A stretch of 64,000 nucleotides of DNA from Anthostomella pinea (Eukaryota > Ascomycota > Sordariomycetes > Xylariales > Xylariaceae). This document shows positions 56,736 to 64,000 of this stretch, piece by piece. The stretch's first letter is position 1; each line of letters begins with the position of its first letter. Made by a program: the position numbers and the translations under genes. The notes under the pieces were generated by a model. It was not told where the DNA came from and made no database searches. It was given only the letters and a program-made list of their open reading frames with translations. The stretch is from the NCBI GenBank assembly GCA_963556695.1, contig CAUWAG010000020.1:434001-498000 (forward strand), read 5' to 3'.

Positions 56736-57020
56736 TCAGTCCTCTGGTGTACACATCGTTCCAGTAGCCGTTCGATATATGTCGCATTGGTGGGTGAAAT
56801 AGGTGTTTATTATCTGCTGATGTAAAGTCTCGTCGCGAGACTCAGGATCCACATAGGTGGAAGCAGGCAGTGGGACGGGGAAATATGACATGAAGTCATC
56901 GAGCTCGTGGACAGACAACGAGACTGTTTTTGGTTCCCAGGTGTGTCGCCAGATTTTCCGGCGAAGGTCTGCAGGTAGACGCGGGAAAGGGGAGAAGGTG
57001 GAAGGTTGGCGAGACTCCAT
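56736..57020 (-). CDS. Short 2EXR-domain protein, probably truncated
   Basis: A 94-residue frame starting MESRQPSTFSPFPRLPADLRRKIWRHTWEP, the signature of the fungal 2EXR domain, and continuing to ASTYVDPESRDETLHQQ, the usual second half of that domain. Full fungal members usually run to 250 residues or more; here a stop follows shortly after the domain and no continuation is visible downstream. It is likely a truncated copy at the edge of the transposon block. Function of the domain is unknown. Confidence 0.6.
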   Translation of the reverse strand: MESRQPSTFSPFPRLPADLRRKIWRHTWEPKTVSLSVHELDDFMSYFPVPLPASTYVDPESRDETLHQQIINTYFTHQCDIYRTATGTMCTPED

Positions 57021-57051
57021 GTTGCAACGCGCTCGACCTTTGGAGAATGGG

Positions 57052-57111
57052 GAGTTTGCGGCAGAGGAGTTTGCGGCAGAGGAGTTTGCGGCAGAGGAGT
57101 TTGTGGTAGAA
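57052..57111 (+). repeat. 15-bp tandem repeat, 4 copies
   Basis: Three perfect units GAGTTTGCGGCAGAG followed by one diverged unit (GAGTTTGTGGTAGAA). It lies 32 bp upstream of the 2EXR start codon, in the likely 5' leader or promoter. Confidence 0.92.
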
Positions 57112-60100
57112 ACAGTTGATGGATATCGAGAGAACAGGAAATTTGGTAGCTGTGCAGGTTCTGTCTTTTAATGGCCTCGAGGAAGCTTTCTCCGATGCCA
57201 ATCAAGACACGAGAGGGAATGGCTGACTCACTCCGCCACAATTGAACTTTAATAGGTTAGAGTCTTTTTTGCTTTCTTAGACACTTGATGGCGAGGCTGT
57301 TATGAACTATGACTGGGATGTTACGGTACATGTGATTACTGACGAAGACAAAGCAAGTTTTTAATCAGCGTATGGTGGTGAGGCTCAACAAACCCGGACC
57401 TATGAATTTGCTTGTCTGATCTTGGGGTTGAATGATAGTCTTTAACGCCGTGCAACGCTCAACGCTCAATCTGGCGCAGTGTCGAGCCTCCTGGTGGGCA
57501 TAGGACGTAGCGACGCACTTGCATACATACGTGAACAAATGATCCCATTCCGTACCGCGAGGGCCATGCCGTATGGCGAGTACGTGTTCACTCCTCCCAG
57601 GACTTCCGCGCCTCGTGGCATCGGGGTTCGAAAGGCTGATATTAGGTTTCTAGCTTCCTTCACCGGTGGTCAACTGGGCTCTGCTTTTTGTTGTCTTTTG
57701 GGGTATTTGGGTTTGGCTCCTCCCTTCCCGTCGAAGAGCATAAAAATAAAAATAAAATCGTCTCGACGCGGTGGCTGTGCCGCGAGACATCGAGAGGTAA
57801 GAGTCTTTGCAGAATAATCTTATGGTTCGGCCTGTCCGCTTATGAAAGTGTAGAAGTCTGCCACCGTCTTGCTAATATGTCCTTGGATCATGGTCGTACC
57901 ATCATTGTAGGAACGATGCAGTGTATCGTACTGTATCCTGACGGTCTTTGGCCTTTGTGCCAAGTGGAGGATCGAGTTGACTGTAAAGGTGAATGAAAAG
58001 GGCTTCCCCAAAAAGCACGCACTCTCCAGTATGATGACACCAAATCGAAGAAAATTTGGTGGTTTTGGTAAGATCAGCCGCGTTTGTGAGCCTCAAGGGG
58101 GAAGTAAATAGGTCTCGAGCTGGGTAGACCAAGGTATGTTGAGAATCAAGGCAAACACACCTCCTTTTGGCATAACGTAAAGCCGCACAACGTAAAGTCA
58201 CACTACGTGCGAAATCTCGCCACCTTCTTCAGACCTTCAGTACCAGGGCCACAGCCAGGACACTTCATCAAGTCCAGAATGGACATCTCATGGGCGACAC
58301 TCCATTCAAGGTAGTAAGCCAAGAACTCCATGGTCAATATATATATCTCCCAACGTTAAACGTGCGTCGAATGAGTCGGCTGCTATTGGCTTCATACGAG
58401 ACATGCCATATTGACAAGGCAGCACTGCAACGTAGTTGATTCACACCGCTGCTGCTGAGTCACAGGTGTCGCTGACGTGGAGGCAATATAGTCGGTTCCC
58501 ATCGGCTGTACCGTTCGATAGACCACCACTCTGTATCATGTTTGCCACGTTGAGGAAGAAGTAGGCTTACTAGCGTGAATCTGATACTCAGCATACATGT
58601 CTGGTTTGTCACAGAATACATCTGCTGGGTTTGCTCCGCCATCTCCCGGCTGTTCGTATGGCCAAATATGACTGCGAGTGGTCTGTGACTAGGCACTTAT
58701 GTCATAGAGCTGCAAGTGGGCATGCATAAGAGACAGGCTGAAACAGGCGCGCAGCCAATCGAGCGACAGGACGGGCTACCGGTAGCAACGCCAACGGAGT
58801 TGAGGACAATGGGGACGATGAGTTCCATTCCGTGGTGCTAGAAACTGCATGCATATGGTAAAAATACCCCTGATCGGCGCCCCATAAAGTATAGTGGGAG
58901 AGGGGTACCCCGCTGACTGGTCTAATGCTACCCCTCCCCCACCACCCTCACATCCACACGGTCGGGTCCCGCCATGTCAGTCAGAGTCTCTTTTCCATCA
59001 TCCAGCATCGATCACATTTTGTCGATCTGTAATGCGCACCTTTCCCCCTTTCCCCCTTTCCAGTCATTGCCATCCCGCCGACGTCTTGAAGACTGCCGGC
59101 TCTCTCCTAATTTTCTCCGAGCTGCGGGCGGTCGACGCGAGGCAGCTTGCCAGCAGCTTGTTTCACAGACGAGACACGTATCCCGGGAGCTGATGCACGC
59201 AGACAAACCTGACAGTCGATGTTATGAGCCATGTGGCAGATCCTCTGCAGCGCCAACCAGGCCGGCCAGCAAACACAGCGCCATCCCGATGTTCCACGGC
59301 ATGGCCGAGAAAACGGTCTGCTGCAGCGCCCAGGATCACAGGGGCGATTCCAGGTCTATGCTGGTGGGATCTGGCACCGGGACAAACCTCACCCATACCG
59401 TAACAGATCTGTCATTGTCGTCCTGTTGCGAAGCCGAACGAAGAGGTTGTAGCTCGTCAGCATACGGTTGACAAGGCGCATGCTCTGCGCGCGTTGCTCA
59501 ACCCTGCTTTTACCTGCAGGCAGCTGTACTCCTTCACCCCGAGCATCCATTGCAACGGTAGCATTCGAATCCCCACCCCCTGCCTGCCCGAGTTGAGGCT
59601 GCATCACCTGAGGGCGGGTGCAACATGCATACACACGTACACCGCACACTTGGTTCCCGAGAGCTGTGAGCTGTGCACATGTAGTCTGTGAGTGACTTGG
59701 GATCTTTTACGATCTAGGCATGACATGTCATCGATGATTCACAGATCCAGCGACACGTCATATCTAGATCGCCCCGGGACGAACCAAACACGATATACCG
59801 GACAACCCTTTGCATCTTGACAGGTGCCTACCCCTGACAAGTCAACGACCGTCTGGATTCCTGGGCTGGCTGGCTGACAGCCTCCGTTAGATCCTGTTGG
59901 GAAACGCGCGCATGCAGAAAGGTGTCCGTCAGAAACTCCCTGTCAATGTTCCTCTCGGATTACCAACCACCAGGGCCAAGCTCGATTGGCACTGCAATGT
60001 CAGATGCCTTCGGGAGCCGTGATGTGAAAATGGCTTCAATATGCATAGAATGAGGACATGAAACCTGCTCTATGATAATCCTAGGGCGACAGCGCACAAA

Positions 60101-62535
60101 GAACGGTAGGTCGGATCCTACAGGCACCCAGAGGGATTGGCTCCTCCACGGTTTTAGTCATGGTGCTTGTCAGGATGGCACACGACAGAGACGGACCTAT
60201 TTTTGTCTCCAACGAGATTTTGGGCGAATGTTACCTCGTCTCCATACGTGGACGACTCATCACTGATCAGTTTGTCTGCTGGCCCGAGAGTCCATCGGCG
60301 CCCAGCCAGCCTGCGCCTTCGATCACAAGTGGCGGGTTCCCGATTCACACGCCATAACGTTATGTACCCTGGCTCTCCACCGCGGCAACGGAAGATCTGA
60401 TGCAATCTGTAATGAGCTCGCCTCAACCTTGCAGATGGTTCACCGTTGACGATAGCACTGGCCAACCTCAGTCCCATGCCTCGCGGAAGTATCGACAGTG
60501 ACAGGGATCTGCTAGCCAAACATCCGGTAGCACGACAGACTGCCAATGCGAACAGGTCTGGCGTCATGTCTGGACTCTGAACTCTGACTGTCTGGACTCT
60601 CAATATCACAGGGCCACGGGTTAACCACAGGTTTCTTGTGATATGGATTTGTGATGAGACTGTCGGTCTGGGATCTGGGGTCTGGGATCTGGGAGATTAG
60701 ACCCCAGACCACAGCTTAAAGGCCAGAAGATCCCCCCCCCTGAACGACCCCGGCAAGCACCGTTGATGCGGTGCATGTAAGTAGGTACTAAGGCCGGGTA
60801 GGCGGTAGCACGGCACTTAAGTCTTACATGCAAAAGGTTCCACTTCCCAAGTCATGTGTTTGCGCGCATCTTTCCCACAGCCTCGACCTCGATCAACCTT
60901 GGTGAACAAGAACAACACGCAGACTTGACACGACACCGACACACCACACCCTCGCTTTTCAGCTCAAAGTCGACGTCTGTCTATCTGTGAGGCGTCCGTC
61001 CGCCCGCCCTTCTGTCATTGACACGAACACGTCCACACTGCGGCACGGAACGCGTTGGCCTGCTGACGCTTCCTAACCTACCTACCTATTCCAGCTGCTT
61101 CGCCGCGGCGCCTTGCATTGACCCAGCCTTCCTGACTCAACTGGTCAACTGGTCAACTGGACTTCCAACATCACACACTCGCACTGCGCCCTTCAGTCCT
61201 TGGCCTTCCTTACGTAGCCTCGAGAGCCGAGACGACCTGGTGTGGACTCTGTGCCCCTCTGCACGAGTCCCTCTTGTTGGGCTTCAGACTGCATCGCCAC
61301 AGGGCTGATCTAACCTCGTAAGGTACTGCAGCTACCTTACCTTACCTTCCAGGTTAGGTACCTCAACATAACCACCAAGCTGGTCATACGGCGGTCTGAC
61401 CGAAGAGCCTCACATATTGGCCACGGGATCGCCACAACGCTGCCTAGCTGCGGCAACCTTCGGCTCGTCAGGACTCAGGCCTACCGGCTGCCTCTTGTCT
61501 TCAGCCTCACTCACTTGTATACAAGTAGGTCCAAGGAGCGCAAGTACATCGGTTCTGGCATTGGGGTGAGTATGTATGACCCAGTCGTGTAAGTAAGTCG
61601 TTCATTATCTTCCCTCATATCTAGAGCCTCAGCTTGCAACATCATACAAATCCCCGTGCTCTCTGTCACCAGGTGGACCGAGGCTTCCTGTTCTGCCAGC
61701 TATCCCATGAGGAACGCAGGAAGCAACTGTCGCCCGGCACTCTCTTGACAGAAGAAGTCGGCACCCACGCCTCCAATACGTACCAGATCTCATTCCTGCC
61801 TGTACCTGAATCTTCGGCACTTGTACTACATGTGTGTAGATGCCTCCTAGCTCACTCAAGCTCAAGCTCAACTGAAGACTGAAGGCGCCTGGCTGATTGG
61901 TGCCAACGAGCCTTCCATTTTCCCTACCTATACGCTGGCACCTTCCGTTCTATAATGTGCTGGTGATTACCCATTACCCACTCGTTCGCCTCATTACTTT
62001 ACTCTGGCGGACGTCACCACCTGCGCAAACCCAGCCATCACCACATTCCAATGTGTTCCTGACGCCATCCCATTCATCTCATCGGGACCCTTTGCAGCCC
62101 CAGATAGCTGCACTTGCAGACGCAAACTTTTCCTTGCTCCTCCCGATAGACAGTATACTGTTCCCTTCATCAACGTCCTTCTTGAAGGTCTGCATTCGTT
62201 TCCTCAGCCATTGGCCAATTCATCCTCCGCCCATGCTGTTGTCTACACAGCAACCCCAACAATAGCTTCGAGTGCGAACCCATCCTCCCCCACACCAATA
62301 ATGCGGCTCCGGTCGACATATTTCTTGGCGATTTGACTACTTCAATTCGTACCCAAGACCTAGAATATCACATCTGACGTTCTGTTTCTAGAGATTTCCC
62401 ATCAACCACTTCCTCCCGCCATCCCACTCTACCTGTACTTGGTTGACCGACGTCGTGGCCTCTTCACCTACGGCATCACACGGACCTTTCGCCTTTACTT
62501 GGCCCCATTGACCACGCAGGTCTAACGTCAGCAAG
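57112..62535. other. Long gene-poor region
   Basis: About 5.4 kb without a supportable gene. Open frames up to 165 codons (58974-59471 plus) lack domains and overlap others. A minus-strand stretch near 59200-59460 could encode a short hydrophobic peptide (MPWNIGMALCLLAGLVGAA), but no complete model was found. The last 1.5 kb probably contains the promoter and a leader of the ABC transporter; C/T-rich tracts and CCTACC repeats occur there. Confidence 0.4.
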
Positions 62536-64000
62536 ATGGGGGACATGGATCTGCTGCGGATGCAAGCTGTCCTGCACTACGTCTATCCCTTGTTCGTGTT
62601 TCTGTACTTCGTCGTCACGTCTAGTATTGTGACCTGCACCTTCAAAGCCCCAGGCGCGCCCAAGACTGTCCACGCACGACACAGAACTATATGGTATCTG
62701 CTGCTCCTCTTCACCGCATCATTTGGCGGTCAAGTCATCCTCAAGGTCATTGAGATTCTTTCGTGGGGTCGCTGGCCATCGCAGGACACCATCCTCGGAC
62801 TGCTTTCGTGCATATTGGTGTTCGGAATTGAGCAGACCAGCCTGTCAGATGCCTCGACCGTTACGTGGTATCCATTCTATGGATCCTGGCTCATCGCCCT
62901 TTTCTTCGAGCCCTACAACGCGGTACTTCTGTTCATCGGCGCCCACAAAGCGGAATCTGGGAGACCGGTTTCTCAACCAAGCAATTCAGCACCGCTCTTC
63001 CTTCAGGTAGACGCTTCCTTGGCCATTGCTCGCTTTGTCCTTGTGCTGGCCGTATTGCTAGCCTACTTCATATGGCGCCCTCGCGCCGGAACCGAAGGCT
63101 CCGACGAAGAGCGATCGCCATTGATCCCGAAGCTCGGCCAGACCTCGAGCGACGCCGAAGGATCCACGGACAGCGGATACGGAACCAACTCCGATGTCAC
63201 CAATACCGAAGCAAACAACACGGACACTGTCAATTCCCCAACTGATCCGGAATCACCATGGGAACGCCGAGAGCGGGAAACGCGTGAGAAGATTGAAGAA
63301 CGCCTGAAGGACGAGGGTGGCTGGATCGGATACGTCAAGGGGTTCAAGATCTTCTTCCCCTATGTCTGGCCCGTCCACAATCATCGTTTGCAATTCCATG
63401 CCGCGCTTGTGGGCCTCTGCCTACTGGCCAAGAACGGTCTCAACTTTTTGATACCGCGACAGTATGGAGCAGTGATGGACGCTCTCAGCAATGTCTCTGG
63501 AGAGAACCCATGGGTGCAGGTGCTCATATTTGCTGGTCTTCGCCTCCTCTCTTCAGAAGCTGGTATCCCACTCCTACAAAACCTCCTTTGGCTACCGGTG
63601 GAGTTTTACGCCCAACAAGCGCTCACCACTGCCGCCTATGCCCACGTCATGAACCTCTCTTCCGAGTTCCACGATACTAAGAGTTCGTCGGACCTTATGG
63701 TGGCCATTAACAATGGCCACTCTATCTCCGAATTGCTCGAGTCCGTCTGTTTCCAGGCAATCCCCATGATGATAGACTTGGTCGTGGCGTTCACGTACCT
63801 TTCTGTCAAGTTTGGCCCCTACGAAGGTTTCATCACCATTGCCACTGGTTTGGCCTTCGTACAAGCCGCGGCTCGGCTCATTTCGAGCTTCAAGGAACAG
63901 AGGAAGAAGATGGTTAAGACGTAAGTATTGCTATATCAGGCCGCTCACCAGTGGCCATTACTGACGCCAAGTGTTAGATACTACGAGGAACATTACGCCT
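62536..64000 (+). CDS. HMT1-type vacuolar ABC transporter, N-terminal part
   Basis: Start of an ABCB half-transporter of the heavy-metal-tolerance (HMT1) type, which moves glutathione or phytochelatin conjugates into the vacuole. Exon 1 is 62536-63920 and exon 2 starts at 63978 and runs off the window, joined as KMVKT/YYEEHYA. An N-terminal TMD0-like region has several helices (LHYVYPLFVFLYFVVTSSIV, IWYLLLLFTASFGGQVIL, ARFVLVLAVLLAYFIW). A Ser/Thr/Asn-rich linker (about 190-240) follows, then a charged segment (WERRERETREKIEERL) and the first core helices (GWIGYVKGFKIFFPYVWP, LVGLCLLAKNGLNFLIP). The nucleotide-binding domain lies beyond the window. The family call rests on the layout and the pre-core segment. 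Confidence 0.88.

Noticed and set aside
58974..59471. 165-codon plus-strand open frame
   Set aside because: Ser/Arg-rich with no domain; overlaps other frames on both strands and lacks splice or leader features.
61897..62265. 122-codon open frame upstream of the ABC transporter
   Set aside because: Pro/Ser/His-rich translation of C/T-rich leader DNA; more likely untranslated leader or promoter.

Overview
The window is genomic DNA of a filamentous ascomycete (Pezizomycotina). Genes are split by short introns (about 50-130 bp) with GTRNGT donors, CTRAC-type branch points and YAG acceptors. Exons are GC-rich, and a short TTAGGG array matches the fungal telomere repeat. The families seen (URE2-like GST, G1/A4 peptidase, CHORD-CS, HMT1-type ABC transporter, 2EXR, Tad-like LINE) fit this group. 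I cannot fix the class or species from sequence alone. Exon coordinates were worked out by hand; every multi-exon model reported as a CDS keeps one reading frame.

Left part (1-43 kb): mostly ordinary genes. In order they are: GST (-), HpcH/HpaI aldolase (+), glutaredoxin-like protein (-), CHORD-CS co-chaperone (+), a four-TM membrane protein (-), a mitochondrial-type membrane protein (-), epoxide hydrolase (+), RBR E3 ligase (-), F-box-like protein (+), secreted G1 glutamic peptidase (-), a second F-box-like nuclear-type protein (-), a six-cysteine small secreted protein (-), a decayed FAD/BBE oxidoreductase (-), a putative amidoligase (-), secreted M28 aminopeptidase (+), BTB protein (-), a frameshifted thaumatin-like gene (+), RING-CH ligase (+) and a large AAA ATPase (-). 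Two near-identical solo LTRs (23.3 kb and 43.0 kb) and a 495-bp TIR element (35.5 kb) lie between them. The stretch from 19 to 35 kb is rich in secreted products (G1 peptidase, small cysteine-rich protein, the FAD oxidase relic, aminopeptidase, thaumatin-like) and looks like host- or substrate-facing accessory content.

Right part (43-57 kb): a transposon-rich block. A Tad-like LINE (about 45.4-54.0 kb, minus strand) keeps its frames but carries ten premature stops and no frameshift. It is split by a complete hAT element (46724-49965) with an intact transposase, matched termini and a perfect 8-bp target duplication. Next to this are two copies of a small TA-flanked repeat family, one carrying an expanded 14-bp minisatellite; a diverged 130-bp duplicated segment; and a truncated 2EXR gene. 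The hAT also carries a tRNA-like Pol III cassette on its minus strand.

End (57-64 kb): a long gene-poor stretch, then the 5' part of an HMT1-type vacuolar ABC transporter that runs off the window.

I found no convincing new multi-gene system. The strongest unusual signals are the nested LINE/hAT structure with its tRNA-like cassette, and the small repeat families listed in the findings.
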